Of a DNA stretch of 64,000 nucleotides, positions 44,211-55,353 are shown piece after piece. Source of the stretch: Sulfuricella sp. (GTDB taxonomy: Bacteria; Pseudomonadota; Gammaproteobacteria; Burkholderiales; Sulfuricellaceae); the NCBI GenBank assembly GCA_018336195.1, contig JAGXQV010000144.1, forward strand, positions 62,001 through 126,000, written 5' to 3'. The notes beneath the pieces were generated by a model that had not been told where the DNA came from, made no database searches, and was given only the letters and a program-made list of their open reading frames with translations. Position numbers and translations under genes: made by a program. The stretch's first letter is position 1. Each line of letters begins with the position of its first letter.

Positions 44211-46328
44211 TTACTGCTCGGATTCCCGGTTTGCCGGTGCCGGAGCATCCAGCAAGGCTTTCATGGACAAGCGCAGGCGCCCCTTTTCATCGGCCTCCAA
44301 CACCTTGACCTTGACGATCTGGCCTTCCTTGAGATGGTCGGTCACGCTATTGACGCGCTCGTGGGCGATCTGGGAAATATGCAGCAGACCGTCCTTGCCC
44401 GGCAGTACGCTGACGATCGCACCGAAATCCAGGAGCTTTAATACCGTACCTTCATAAACGCGGCCTACCTCGACTTCGGCAGTGATTTCCTCGATACGCT
44501 TCTTAGCCAATTCGCAGGCTTCCACACCTTGGCAGGCGATGTTGACGGTACCGTCTTCGGCGATATCGATGGTGGTCCCGGTTTCCTCGGTCAATGCGCG
44601 AATCACCGCACCGCCTTTGCCGATCACGTCACGGATTTTTTCCGGGTTAATCTTCATGCTGACGATACGCGGCGCATAAGCGGACATTTGCTGACGCGGC
44701 GCTTCAACGGCCTGCTTCATGATGCCGAGGATATGCATACGGCCTTCGCGCGCCTGGGTAAGCGCAACCTGCATAATTTCCTTGGTGATACCCTGAATCT
44801 TGATATCCATTTGCAAAGCGGTCACACCAGCTTCAGTACCGGCCACCTTGAAATCCATGTCGCCGAGGTGATCTTCGTCGCCTAGAATGTCGGTCAACAC
44901 CGCGAAGCGGTTGCCTTCCTTGATCAGGCCCATGGCAATACCGGCGACATGTGCTTTAAGGGGCGCGCCGGCATCCATCAACGAGAGGCTGCCGCCACAT
45001 ACCGACGCCATCGAACTGGAACCGTTGGATTCGGTAATTTCCGAAACAACCCGCATGGTGTAGCCAAATTCTTCCGCACTCGGCAAGACGGCTACCAGAG
45101 CACGCTTGGCCAAACGACCATGGCCGATTTCGCGGCGCTTGGGAGTTCCCACGCGCCCGCATTCGCCAGTAGCGTAAGGAGGGAAATTGTAGTGCAGCAT
45201 GAAACGATCAGTGTAGCTGCCTTGCAAGGCATCGATCATCTGCTCGTCGCGACCGGTACCCAACGTTGCGACAACCAACGCCTGGGTTTCGCCACGAGTG
45301 AACAGCACGGAACCGTGGGTGCGCGGCAATACACCGGTACGGATGGTAATCGGGCGGACGGTGCGGGTATCGCGGCCGTCAATACGGGGTTCACCCTGGA
45401 GGATTTGCCCACGCACAATCTTCGCTTCTAATTCAAAGAAAAGATTCTTGATGAAGTTTACGCGATCGGCACTTGCGCCTTCACCGGCCAATTCCACCAC
45501 CACGCGGTTGCGGATTTCGTCGATACGGGTATAGCGGTCCTGCTTTTCCTTGATTTGGTAAGCTGCGGCGAGGTCGTTCTGGGCCATTTCCGCGAGTTTT
45601 GCAATCAACGCCTCATCCTTGGCGGGCGCAGCCCAATCCCAGGCATCGGCGCCGGCTTCATCAGCCAGCTCATTAATGGCGTCAATCACCGCCTGCATTT
45701 GGTCGTGGCCGAACACCACTGCACCCAGCATCACGTCTTCAGGCAACTCTTGGGCTTCGGATTCAACCATCAACACGGCTTTTTGCGTGCCTGCAACGAC
45801 CAAATCCAGTTGGGACGTCTTCAGTTCGGTTGCAGTGGGGTTGAGGACGTACTGACCATCAACATAACCGACGCGTGCGGCGCCGATCGGGCCGTTGAAG
45901 GGAATGCCGGACACCGCCAAGGCAGCCGAAGCGCCGATCACCGCAGGAATATCCGAATCGATCTCAGGGTTGGATGAAATCACCGTGGCGACGATTTGCA
46001 CTTCATTATAGAAGCCGTCCGGAAACAGGGGACGCAGCGGGCGGTCGATGAGGCGGGAGGTCAGGATTTCCTTCTCGGAGGGACGCCCCTCGCGCTTGAA
46101 GAAACCACCGGGAATCTTGCCGGCAGCGTAAGTACGCTCCTGATAATCAACGGTCAGCGGAAAAAAATCCTGACCGGGTTTGGCATCCTTGGCGCCGACC
46201 ACTGTGACCAGCACAACGGTGTCGTCCATGTTGACAATAATTGCGCCGCCCGCTTGGCGGGCGATCTCGCCGGTTTCGAGCGTAACTTGATGACGCCCAT
46301 AAGCAAAACTTTTCTTGATTTGTTTCAA
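44211..46328 (-). CDS. pnp: Polynucleotide phosphorylase
   Basis: The 705-residue 3'-5' exoribonuclease degrades RNA phosphorolytically and joins the RNA degradosome. Two RNase PH-like cores are visible ([21 protein letters not shown], split here as [15 protein letters not shown]; and later [13 protein letters not shown]-like [10 protein letters not shown] with the [14 protein letters not shown] stretch). The KH domain (about 555-615, [16 protein letters not shown]) and S1 domain (about 622-690) close the protein. Length matches E. coli. The leader contains two hairpins that could mediate autoregulation. It is downstream of rpsO, the classical order. Confidence 0.97.
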   Translation of the reverse strand: MKQIKKSFAYGRHQVTLETGEIARQAGGAIIVNMDDTVVLVTVVGAKDAKPGQDFFPLTVDYQERTYAAGKIPGGFFKREGRPSEKEILTSRLIDRPLRPLFPDGFYNEVQIVATVISSNPEIDSDIPAVIGASAALAVSGIPFNGPIGAARVGYVDGQYVLNPTATELKTSQLDLVVAGTQKAVLMVESEAQELPEDVMLGAVVFGHDQMQAVIDAINELADEAGADAWDWAAPAKDEALIAKLAEMAQNDLAAAYQIKEKQDRYTRIDEIRNRVVVELAGEGASADRVNFIKNLFFELEAKIVRGQILQGEPRIDGRDTRTVRPITIRTGVLPRTHGSVLFTRGETQALVVATLGTGRDEQMIDALQGSYTDRFMLHYNFPPYATGECGRVGTPKRREIGHGRLAKRALVAVLPSAEEFGYTMRVVSEITESNGSSSMASVCGGSLSLMDAGAPLKAHVAGIAMGLIKEGNRFAVLTDILGDEDHLGDMDFKVAGTEAGVTALQMDIKIQGITKEIMQVALTQAREGRMHILGIMKQAVEAPRQQMSAYAPRIVSMKINPEKIRDVIGKGGAVIRALTEETGTTIDIAEDGTVNIACQGVEACELAKKRIEEITAEVEVGRVYEGTVLKLLDFGAIVSVLPGKDGLLHISQIAHERVNSVTDHLKEGQIVKVKVLEADEKGRLRLSMKALLDAPAPANRESEQ

Positions 46329-46382
46329 GGGATTTTCCTTTTTGATAGCCTGCTACCGCAGCCCAGGCGGCAAATACAGAAA

Positions 46383-46413
46383 CCCCCGGCGCAACGAGGA
46401 TTGCATCCGGGGG
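46383..46413 (-). other. pnp leader hairpin
   Basis: CCCCCGG and CCGGGGG pair as the outer stem, with an inner GCAA/TTGC stem. In E. coli an RNase III-cut stem-loop in the pnp leader mediates autoregulation by PNPase; this could be the equivalent, inferred only from position. Confidence 0.45.
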
Positions 46414-46418
46414 AAAAC

Positions 46419-46442
46419 AGTGGGGCGCACTAGCGCCCCACT
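46419..46442 (-). terminator. rpsO hairpin (weak terminator) before pnp
   Basis: AGTGGGGCGC and GCGCCCCACT form a perfect 10-bp stem around ACTA, starting 14 bp after the rpsO stop. A short TGTTTTC follows on the minus strand, so it could be a partial terminator allowing readthrough into pnp. Confidence 0.6.
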
Positions 46443-46455
46443 TTGAAACCGGAAG

Positions 46456-46725
46456 TTACTTGCGCAGGCCGAGGCGCTCGATCAGCGAGCGGTAACGGTC
46501 GGCATCCCTGCCTTTAAGATAGTCCAGTAGTTTACGGCGCTTGCTCACCAGCTTGAGCAGACCACGGCGGGAATGATGATCCTTGACGTGGGTTTTGAAG
46601 TGGCCCGTCAGGTCGTTGATACGCGCGGTCATCAGGGCAACCTGAACTTCGGGGGAACCGGTATCGGCCTGAGCACGTTGGTAATCCTGCACGAGCTGTG
46701 CTTTCTGGGCACTTGTCACTGACAT
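46456..46725 (-). CDS. rpsO: 30S ribosomal protein S15
   Basis: The 89-residue protein binds 16S rRNA at the central domain early in 30S assembly. Motifs seen are [20 protein letters not shown] (residues 24-43) and [21 protein letters not shown] (in part, [19 protein letters not shown]), plus the final LIERLGLRK. Length matches the family. It has its own promoter and precedes pnp; the rpsO-pnp pair is ancestral in proteobacteria. Confidence 0.98.
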   Translation of the reverse strand: MSVTSAQKAQLVQDYQRAQADTGSPEVQVALMTARINDLTGHFKTHVKDHHSRRGLLKLVSKRRKLLDYLKGRDADRYRSLIERLGLRK

Positions 46726-46762
46726 CTTTGTCTTCTCCGAAATACAAACATTAAAAGGCGTA

Positions 46763-46792
46763 ATTGTACCCGCTATTGGGTAGATTTCTCAA
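46763..46792 (-). promoter_or_regulatory. Predicted sigma-70 promoter for rpsO
   Basis: TTGAGA and TACAAT on the minus strand are 18 bp apart; five of six positions match in each hexamer. The start site would be about 30 bp before the ATG. Confidence 0.55.
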
Positions 46793-46830
46793 GCAATTCT
46801 GAATAGTTACCCGAAAATTTTCGAGTTGGA

Positions 46831-47739
46831 TCAATTGTCGGGGTGATTAACCAACCGGCGCGGCGCGATTTTCCCATCGTCGAGCATTTCACCAACGCCG
46901 AGAAATAGGTTCCGCGAGTCATAAAGCCTTGCCACTCCACTCATCACCTGACGCGGCAACCATACCGGATTACCGCGTCGCAGGTAAAACGCACTGTCGT
47001 CATCCAGGACGATAGCAGGCAATTCACCAAGCAGCACATCGGCTGGCATCAGTGCAGCATCGCGTTGCGCCATATCCATTTCCCCAAGTTGATCGATGGT
47101 AACGGCATCGGCGATGACAAACGGACTGGTCACGGTGCGCCGTAAGGCACTCATGTACGCCCCGCACCCCAGTGCACGTCCTATGTCTTCGCCGAGTACC
47201 CGGATATACGTTCCTTTGCTGCATTTGACGGTGATCCGCAAACGCACGCCATCGAAACTTTCCTGATCCAGGGAATAGATCACGACTTGACGAGGCTGGC
47301 GCTCGATCTCAATCCCCTTGCGGGCGTATTCATACAATGCTTTACCTTGGAACTTGAGCGCGGAATACATCGGGGGAATCTGGCTGATTTCCCCAAGAAA
47401 ACGCTGCAACACCGCATCGATATCGGACTGCGAGACCGCCACCGCAATCGGGGGAGTCAACTCTCCCTCGGAATCGCCGGTCGTGGAGGTCTGTCCAAGG
47501 GTAAATTCCGCCCGATAGGTCTTATCCGCGTTGAGGAGATAGTGGGAAAACTTGGTCGCCTCCCCGAAACACAGGGGAAGCAAGCCGGTCGCCACCGGAT
47601 CGAGATTACCGGTATGCCCCGCCTTGGCCGCCTGATACAGAATTTTGGCTTTTTGAAGAGCGCTGTTCGAACTGATGCCAATCGGCTTATCCAACAGCAA
47701 CACGCCGTCTACACGACGCTTGACACGCTTAAACTGCAA
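46831..47739 (-). CDS. truB: tRNA pseudouridine synthase B
   Basis: The 302-residue enzyme makes pseudouridine-55 in the T loop of tRNA. The catalytic aspartate is Asp47 in GHTGNLDPVATGLLP. Other conserved parts are LLLDKPIGISSN at the start, KTYRAEFTLGQTSTTGD and the late CSKGTYIRVLGEDIGRALG (split). The start is TTG at 47739, since no ATG is in frame nearby; the protein begins MQFKRVKRRVDGVLLL. It lies five bases after rbfA. Confidence 0.95.
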   Translation of the reverse strand: MQFKRVKRRVDGVLLLDKPIGISSNSALQKAKILYQAAKAGHTGNLDPVATGLLPLCFGEATKFSHYLLNADKTYRAEFTLGQTSTTGDSEGELTPPIAVAVSQSDIDAVLQRFLGEISQIPPMYSALKFQGKALYEYARKGIEIERQPRQVVIYSLDQESFDGVRLRITVKCSKGTYIRVLGEDIGRALGCGAYMSALRRTVTSPFVIADAVTIDQLGEMDMAQRDAALMPADVLLGELPAIVLDDDSAFYLRRGNPVWLPRQVMSGVARLYDSRNLFLGVGEMLDDGKIAPRRLVNHPDN

Positions 47740-47744
47740 AATGT

Positions 47745-48116
47745 TTATTCCGAAGGATGGCCACGATCTTCAGCGATGGCGGCGTCAATCAACTGAGACA
47801 AATGCGAGCCGTTTTCAACCGACGAATCATGAACGAAATGCAGCAGCGGAGTAACCCGCAGCTTTATGCGTTGCGCCAGTTGGGAACGCAGAAATCCCGC
47901 AGCGCGTTCCAGGCCCGCCGAAACCGCGGCCGCCTGCTCGCTTCCGCCAAGCAGGGTGAAATAGACCTTGGCGTGCGCATAATCGGGCGTAACATCGACA
48001 CCGGTCAGCGTCACCATACCGACACGCGGATCCTTGACTTCTAGACGGATCAGTTCCGCCAACTCTCGTTGAATCTGTTCCGCTACACGACGGGGACGAG
48101 TATTGTCTTTGGGCAT
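47745..48116 (-). CDS. rbfA: Ribosome-binding factor A
   Basis: The 123-residue KH-like protein matures the 16S rRNA 5' end. The start RPRRVAEQIQRELAELIRLE and the segments DPRVGMVTLTGVDVTPDYAH and KVYFTLLG are the family signature. The C-terminal extension is short. The ATG follows a 58-bp gap from infB that contains an 11-bp hairpin. Confidence 0.96.
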   Translation of the reverse strand: MPKDNTRPRRVAEQIQRELAELIRLEVKDPRVGMVTLTGVDVTPDYAHAKVYFTLLGGSEQAAAVSAGLERAAGFLRSQLAQRIKLRVTPLLHFVHDSSVENGSHLSQLIDAAIAEDRGHPSE

Positions 48117-48142
48117 GGGTTCTGACTAGGGACAGGAGGAAA

Positions 48143-48167
48143 TAGAGGCTAGGAAACCTAGCCTCTA
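48143..48167 (-). other. Hairpin between infB and rbfA
   Basis: TAGAGGCTAGG and its complement pair perfectly (11 bp) around AAA. On the minus strand TTTCC follows, so it is only a weak terminator candidate. It may be an RNA-processing or stability element. Confidence 0.5.
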
Positions 48168-48174
48168 CCTCTAA

Positions 48175-50751
<2,577 letters not shown>

Positions 50752-50773
50752 TTCGCCCTCCTATCTTCCCCGA

Positions 50774-52246
50774 TCAGGCAAACCACGGTGCACGCGCGGT
50801 CATGATCAGTTGTTTGGCGCGTTCGCCATCCATCGCGGTCATTTCGACCAAATCGTCCACTGCCAAATCGGCTAAATCATCCATCGTCGAGATCCCCTTG
50901 GAAGCCAGAATCCGCGCGGTGGCGTTATCCATTCCTTCCATGTGCTGGAGATCCTCTGCAATATTCTCAATCTTTTCCTCGCTGGCAATCGCTTCCGTCA
51001 GCAGGGCGTTGCGTGCACGGCTACGCAACTCGTTTACCGTATCTTCATCGAACGCTTCAATTTCCAGCATTTCGGCAAGAGGCACATAAGCGACTTCCTC
51101 CAAAGTGCTGAAACCTTCCTGCACCAGAATATCCGCCACCTCTTCGTCGACGTCGAGCTTGGCCATAAACAAGGCGCGAGTCTTGGACGACTCCTCTTCA
51201 CTCTTCTTCTGAGCATCCTCTTCAGTCAGGATATTCAGTGTCCAGCCCGTCAACTCGCTAGCCAAACGCACATTCTGACCATTACGCCCAATTGCTTGGG
51301 CGAGTTGCTCTTCCCCGACCACCACGTCCATACTATGGCTGTCCTCATCCATCACGATACTGCTAATCTCCGCGGGTGCCAGGGCGTTAATCACGAATTG
51401 GGCAGAATCCGGCGACCACAATACGATATCAACTTTCTCCCCCGCCAATTCTCCGGTCACCGCCTGGACACGGGAACCGCGCATCCCTACACAGGTGCCG
51501 ATAGGGTCGATACGCTGATCATTGGATTTCACGGCAATCTTGGCACGCACCCCGGGGTCACGGGAAGCCGATTTAATTTCCAGCAAACCTTCTTCGATTT
51601 CCGGCACTTCAAGCTCGAACAGCTTGACGAGAAACTCCGGCACAGTGCGTGACAAAACCAGTTGTGGGCCGCGAATATTGCGGTCTATCTTCATCAGATA
51701 AGCACGTACACGGTCGCCGACCCGCAGATTCTCCTTGGGGATCATCTGATCGCGGGGCAACAACGCCTCGATACGCCCCGACTCGATAATGGCACTGCCA
51801 CGATCCATCCGCTTTACCACCCCGGTCACCAGATGCTCGCGGCGATCCAGAAAGTCATTAAGAATTTGTTCACGCTCCGCTTCGCGGATCTTCTGGAGGA
51901 TCACCTGCTTTGCTGCCTGCGCGCCGATCCGCCCGAATTCGACTGGCTCAAGGGACTCTTCGACAAAATCATCCAACTGGAAATCGGCGCTCTGTTGTTG
52001 CGCATCGCTTAAGGCCACCTGACGACTGGGGAACTCGACCGCATCATCCGGCACAGCTTGCCAACGCCGAAACGTCTCAAAATCACCCGAAGTGCGATCT
52101 ACACTCACCCGCACCTCCACTTCCTCGCTAAAACGCTTTTTGGTAGCGGAAGCCAACGCCAGTTCCAGCGCACCAAAAATCACCTCTTTCGAGACATTTT
52201 TTTCCCGCGCCATCACATCCACAACCAGCAAAATCTCGCGACTCAT
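50774..52246 (-). CDS. nusA: Transcription termination/antitermination factor NusA
   Basis: The 490-residue protein binds RNA polymerase and modulates pausing, termination and antitermination. Domains in order are an N-terminal RNAP-binding domain (1-130), S1 (about 135-200, [18 protein letters not shown]), two KH domains (200-350, [21 protein letters not shown]) and two acidic C-terminal repeats (about 360-490) with helix-hairpin motifs. This two-repeat form is the gammaproteobacterial/betaproteobacterial type that binds the alpha subunit C-terminal domain. It is 11 bp after rimP and 22 bp before infB in one operon. Confidence 0.97.
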   Translation of the reverse strand: MSREILLVVDVMAREKNVSKEVIFGALELALASATKKRFSEEVEVRVSVDRTSGDFETFRRWQAVPDDAVEFPSRQVALSDAQQQSADFQLDDFVEESLEPVEFGRIGAQAAKQVILQKIREAEREQILNDFLDRREHLVTGVVKRMDRGSAIIESGRIEALLPRDQMIPKENLRVGDRVRAYLMKIDRNIRGPQLVLSRTVPEFLVKLFELEVPEIEEGLLEIKSASRDPGVRAKIAVKSNDQRIDPIGTCVGMRGSRVQAVTGELAGEKVDIVLWSPDSAQFVINALAPAEISSIVMDEDSHSMDVVVGEEQLAQAIGRNGQNVRLASELTGWTLNILTEEDAQKKSEEESSKTRALFMAKLDVDEEVADILVQEGFSTLEEVAYVPLAEMLEIEAFDEDTVNELRSRARNALLTEAIASEEKIENIAEDLQHMEGMDNATARILASKGISTMDDLADLAVDDLVEMTAMDGERAKQLIMTARAPWFA

Positions 52247-52257
52247 ACCACCTCCGA

Positions 52258-52689
52258 CTAGAATTTCGGTACCAAGCGTGCCTTATCCAAATTGGACAAC
52301 TCGATAGTTAGCGGAACCCCATCCACTTCAAGAGTCAACACCGCACCTTCGACACCACGCAACACACCCATAAAATTTTTACGCCCATTCAAGGGAACAC
52401 ACACCTTGAGTTGGACCTTTTCACCAGCAAACCGAACAAAATCCGCCTCCTTCTTGAGCGGACGATCCAGACCTGGGGAAGAAACCTCCAAGCGGTCATA
52501 ATCGAAATCCATCTCAACAGCCAGTACCCGACTGACATGATTGCTGACCAGCGCACAATCATCAACCGTTACCCCGTTTGGCTTATCAATAAAAATGCGG
52601 ATCATCTGCCCCCGATTGGACAGTTCCAAATCAACCAACTCGTAGCCCAAACCGGTGACGGCCTGTTCCAACACCCCATGCAAATCCAT
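52258..52689 (-). CDS. rimP: Ribosome maturation factor RimP
   Basis: The 143-residue protein assists 30S maturation. The N-terminal alpha-beta domain begins [20 protein letters not shown] and contains [21 protein letters not shown]. The C-terminal Sm-like domain has [20 protein letters not shown] and ends [11 protein letters not shown]. It heads the rimP-nusA-infB-rbfA-truB operon. A terminator-like hairpin occupies its short leader. Confidence 0.95.
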   Translation of the reverse strand: MDLHGVLEQAVTGLGYELVDLELSNRGQMIRIFIDKPNGVTVDDCALVSNHVSRVLAVEMDFDYDRLEVSSPGLDRPLKKEADFVRFAGEKVQLKVCVPLNGRKNFMGVLRGVEGAVLTLEVDGVPLTIELSNLDKARLVPKF

Positions 52690-52700
52690 ACTCGCACCAC

Positions 52701-52726
52701 AAATAAAAAATGGGCTGAAAGCCCAT
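52701..52726 (-). terminator. Intrinsic terminator within the rimP-nusA leader
   Basis: On the minus strand ATGGGCT and AGCCCAT pair perfectly around TTC, followed directly by TTTTTTATTT. It lies only about 12 bp before the rimP ATG and downstream of a strong -10. It is a complete terminator in the leader and may attenuate the nusA operon, or it may end readthrough from ppiD. Confidence 0.8.
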
Positions 52727-52740
52727 CAAAATATTTTATT

Positions 52741-52769
52741 ATTATAGCAAGAATCGCCGCCTATTGGAA
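52741..52769 (-). promoter_or_regulatory. Predicted promoter for the rimP-nusA-infB operon
   Basis: TTCCAA (-35, weak) and a perfect TATAAT (-10) are 17 bp apart on the minus strand. The start site near 52734 gives a leader of about 45 nt that contains the terminator hairpin. A 22-bp near-perfect dyad (52756-52777) overlaps the -35. Confidence 0.6.
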
Positions 52770-52819
52770 TAGACGGCGCCCTATATCACAAACCGAAACT
52801 CACACCCGAGCAACGAACA

Positions 52820-54727
52820 TTACTTGTCCGCCTTCTCAATTTGATCTTTTTTAATGGTAATTTCGGCTTTTTTCTTGAGGCCGGCGATAAATGCCGCCGA
52901 ATACTCTTGCGCCAACATCTGACGCAGACGATCCACATAACTCTTCTTCTTGGCCTCGTCCAAAACTTCCGACTGAAGCACGCGATTTACCTTAATCAAC
53001 AGGTATCCCCCCTTAGGGTTAGCTACACCAACGAATGCTGGAAGCTTGCCAGCATCCGCACGAAAAATTTCTCCCTGCGCAGCTTGACCGAGGCTGGCCG
53101 AAGTCAGACGGGAAATCACAATAGGCGCCCCCCATTTCAACTCAGCCACCTCCTTTCCTTGGCGCAACGACTCCAACGCCTCCTTACCCTGCTTGCCGGC
53201 CTGCGTCTCACCGGCCTCGCGCTGGATCCGCTTATTCAGTTCTGCCGCCAACTCCTCCATGGGCTTGTAGGTAGCCGGACGAAACTCCAGAACCCGCGCA
53301 GATACCAGCGTATTAGGGCGAACTTCAACCGCTTCGGTATTGCGTTTGAGCTTGAGAGCCTCTTCCCCAAAAATCGCCTGCAATAATTTAGCGTTATTAA
53401 GCAACGCCACGTCTCCGCCATTCTTGGTAACCCAAGAACTGCTTTGAACTTTCAACTTTAACGCATCCGCAACCGGCTTCAGACTATCCGGCTGCTCGTA
53501 AGCTGTATTGCTGAACGTCTCAGCCACCTCGGCAAAACGCTTTCCGGCCTTCTGTTTTTCCAATTCTAGGGCGATTTCTTCATGCGTTTCCGCGAGAGTA
53601 CGCGCCTTACCCGCCTTTATCGCAGCCAACTTGATGATATGAAACCCGAAATCCGACTGCACCGGACCAACGACATCCCCAACATTCATCTTGAAAACCG
53701 CATCATCGAAGGGCTTCACCATCGCCCCCCGCGCAAACATCCCCAAATCCCCACCCTTGTCCGCCGACCCGGGATCTTGAGAATTCCTCTTCGCCAAGTC
53801 TGCAAAACCGGATGGGGACTGCTTGGCCTCTTTGAACAATTTTTCCGCCTTGGCACGCGCGGCAGACTTATCTGCTTCGCTGGCATTGGACGCCACCGCA
53901 ATCAGGATATGACTGGCTTGACGCTGCTCCTGCTCCTGAAACTGACCAGCGTGCTCATCGTAATATTTCTTGATTTCCTCGTCGGACACCGACATTTGCT
54001 GGACCAAGTCATCCACGGAAAGCACCACATATTCCAGCCTTGCCTGCTCAGGCACCCGAAACTCTTCCTTGTGCTTTTCGTAATAAGCCGCCACTTCTTC
54101 CGGCGCCACCTTCACTTGCGTCATGAACTGCTCAGGCTGAATAACCGCCTGGACAATTTCCCGGCGCTGCTCGCTCAACCGAACCATATTATCCAGGGCA
54201 GTGTGCGACACCAGCATGGAATTCACCGGGCCATCCTTGAATTGATCGTTAGTCAATGCCTGGCGCAAGCGCATTTCAAACATTTGCGCCGTCATGCCCT
54301 GGTTGCGCAGGAACGCCTCATAGCGAGCCTTGACGAACTGACCACCGTCCTGAAACTCCGGAATTTCGCCGATATACTTAGCCAGCATCTCGTCGGGCAC
54401 GACGATGCCAACCTTATTCGCCCCGCCGGACAACAAACGCAATTCGATAAGATTATCGGCAATAGCCCCCCGTATTTCCGGCTTATCCATCATCGCAGGG
54501 TCATACGACGGCCCCATGGCCGCTCGCATGCGCTCCTGCTGCTCTTTGAGCACTTGATTGAACTCCTGCTTGGTAATTTTCTGCCCGTCAACCTTGGCGA
54601 CCATAATGCTGTCAGCGCCTTGCTTGAGATAGGAATCCACCCCCCACAACGCAAAAGGAATGGTAATCAGCGCCAGAATAAGCTTGGCAAACCAGCTTTG
54701 AGCACGTTCTCTTATGACATCCAACAT
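52820..54727 (-). CDS. ppiD: Membrane-anchored periplasmic foldase PpiD
   Basis: The 635-residue protein helps fold outer-membrane proteins near the Sec translocon. One membrane anchor (about 13-31) is followed by a SurA_N-like helical domain, a single parvulin domain (about 265-365, ASHILIAV, then GGDLGMFARGAMVKPFDDAVF) and a C-terminal helical part. Length and layout match E. coli PpiD, whose parvulin domain is inactive. The start is at 54727, about 42 bp after the tRNA terminator. It is followed by the nusA operon after 130 bp. Confidence 0.95.
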   Translation of the reverse strand: MLDVIRERAQSWFAKLILALITIPFALWGVDSYLKQGADSIMVAKVDGQKITKQEFNQVLKEQQERMRAAMGPSYDPAMMDKPEIRGAIADNLIELRLLSGGANKVGIVVPDEMLAKYIGEIPEFQDGGQFVKARYEAFLRNQGMTAQMFEMRLRQALTNDQFKDGPVNSMLVSHTALDNMVRLSEQRREIVQAVIQPEQFMTQVKVAPEEVAAYYEKHKEEFRVPEQARLEYVVLSVDDLVQQMSVSDEEIKKYYDEHAGQFQEQEQRQASHILIAVASNASEADKSAARAKAEKLFKEAKQSPSGFADLAKRNSQDPGSADKGGDLGMFARGAMVKPFDDAVFKMNVGDVVGPVQSDFGFHIIKLAAIKAGKARTLAETHEEIALELEKQKAGKRFAEVAETFSNTAYEQPDSLKPVADALKLKVQSSSWVTKNGGDVALLNNAKLLQAIFGEEALKLKRNTEAVEVRPNTLVSARVLEFRPATYKPMEELAAELNKRIQREAGETQAGKQGKEALESLRQGKEVAELKWGAPIVISRLTSASLGQAAQGEIFRADAGKLPAFVGVANPKGGYLLIKVNRVLQSEVLDEAKKKSYVDRLRQMLAQEYSAAFIAGLKKKAEITIKKDQIEKADK

Positions 54728-54768
54728 AATTGCATTCCGCTCTATTCGAAATCTGACCGCATCGGCAC

Positions 54769-54797
54769 AAAAAAAAGGGCGAACCTTTGTTCGCCCT
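54769..54797 (-). terminator. Intrinsic terminator after tRNA-Asp
   Basis: AGGGCGAAC pairs with GTTCGCCCT around a short loop. Eight T residues follow on the minus strand. It ends the hupB-tRNA-Val-tRNA-Asp transcript before ppiD. Confidence 0.9.
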
Positions 54798-54801
54798 CGT
54801 C

Positions 54802-54878
54802 TGGCGGAGTGGACGGGACTCGAACCCGCGACCCCCGGCGTGACAGGCCGGTATTCTAACCGACTGAACTACCACTCC
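54802..54878 (-). tRNA. tRNA-Asp (GTC)
   Basis: The acceptor stem GGAGTGG pairs with CCACTCC; the anticodon loop CTGTCAC holds GTC; the T loop GTTCGAG is canonical; CCA is encoded. The length is 77 nt. It follows tRNA-Val by 27 bp. Confidence 0.97.
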
Positions 54879-54905
54879 TGAAAACAACAACACTAAAACA
54901 CTAAC

Positions 54906-54981
54906 TGGTGGGTGCTAACGGGATCGAACCGCTGACATTCGCCTTGTAAGGGCGACGCTCTACCAGCTGAGCTAAGCACCC
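54906..54981 (-). tRNA. tRNA-Val (TAC)
   Basis: The acceptor stem GGGTGCT pairs with AGCACCC; the loop CTTACAA has anticodon TAC; the T loop GTTCGAT is canonical; CCA is encoded. The 5' end lies nine bases after the hupB stop codon with no terminator between. Confidence 0.97.
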
Positions 54982-54990
54982 GAAAAACGA

Positions 54991-55263
54991 CTAGTTTACC
55001 GCATCCTTAAGGGCTTTGCCAGCCCTAAATTTCGGGACTTTCGCCGCATTGATCTTGATGGCCGAACCGGTGCGAGGATTACGTCCATTTCGGGCTGCAC
55101 GTTTCCCTACATAAAAAGTTCCGAAACCAACCAATGTAACCATATCGCCCTTTTTCATAGCAGCTTTGACCGCGCCAACTGTCGCATCCAGAGCGCGCCC
55201 TGCGGCAGCCTTGGAAATTTCGGCAGACTTAGCGATTTGATCGATCAATTCAGACTTGTTCAC
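54991..55263 (-). CDS. hupB: DNA-binding protein HU
   Basis: The 90-residue nucleoid protein bends DNA without sequence specificity. The start [20 protein letters not shown] is read from a GTG at 55263 preceded by AAAGGGG. The DNA-binding arm shows [20 protein letters not shown], and the end [10 protein letters not shown] is typical. The longer frame to 55314 has no homology. It lies downstream of lon with its own strong promoter and reads into tRNA-Val. Confidence 0.97.
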   Translation of the reverse strand: MNKSELIDQIAKSAEISKAAAGRALDATVGAVKAAMKKGDMVTLVGFGTFYVGKRAARNGRNPRTGSAIKINAAKVPKFRAGKALKDAVN

Positions 55264-55320
55264 GAGTGGTCCCCTTTCAGAATTTAGGAAAAAAACGAGG
55301 TAGAAACCCTGCAATACGCT

Positions 55321-55349
55321 TTATAACAAGCCGCAAAACAAAGTGTCAA
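55321..55349 (-). promoter_or_regulatory. Predicted strong promoter for hupB
   Basis: A perfect TTGACA and TTATAA are 17 bp apart on the minus strand, just after the lon stop. The leader would be about 51 nt. Confidence 0.7.
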
Positions 55350-55353
55350 GCCA

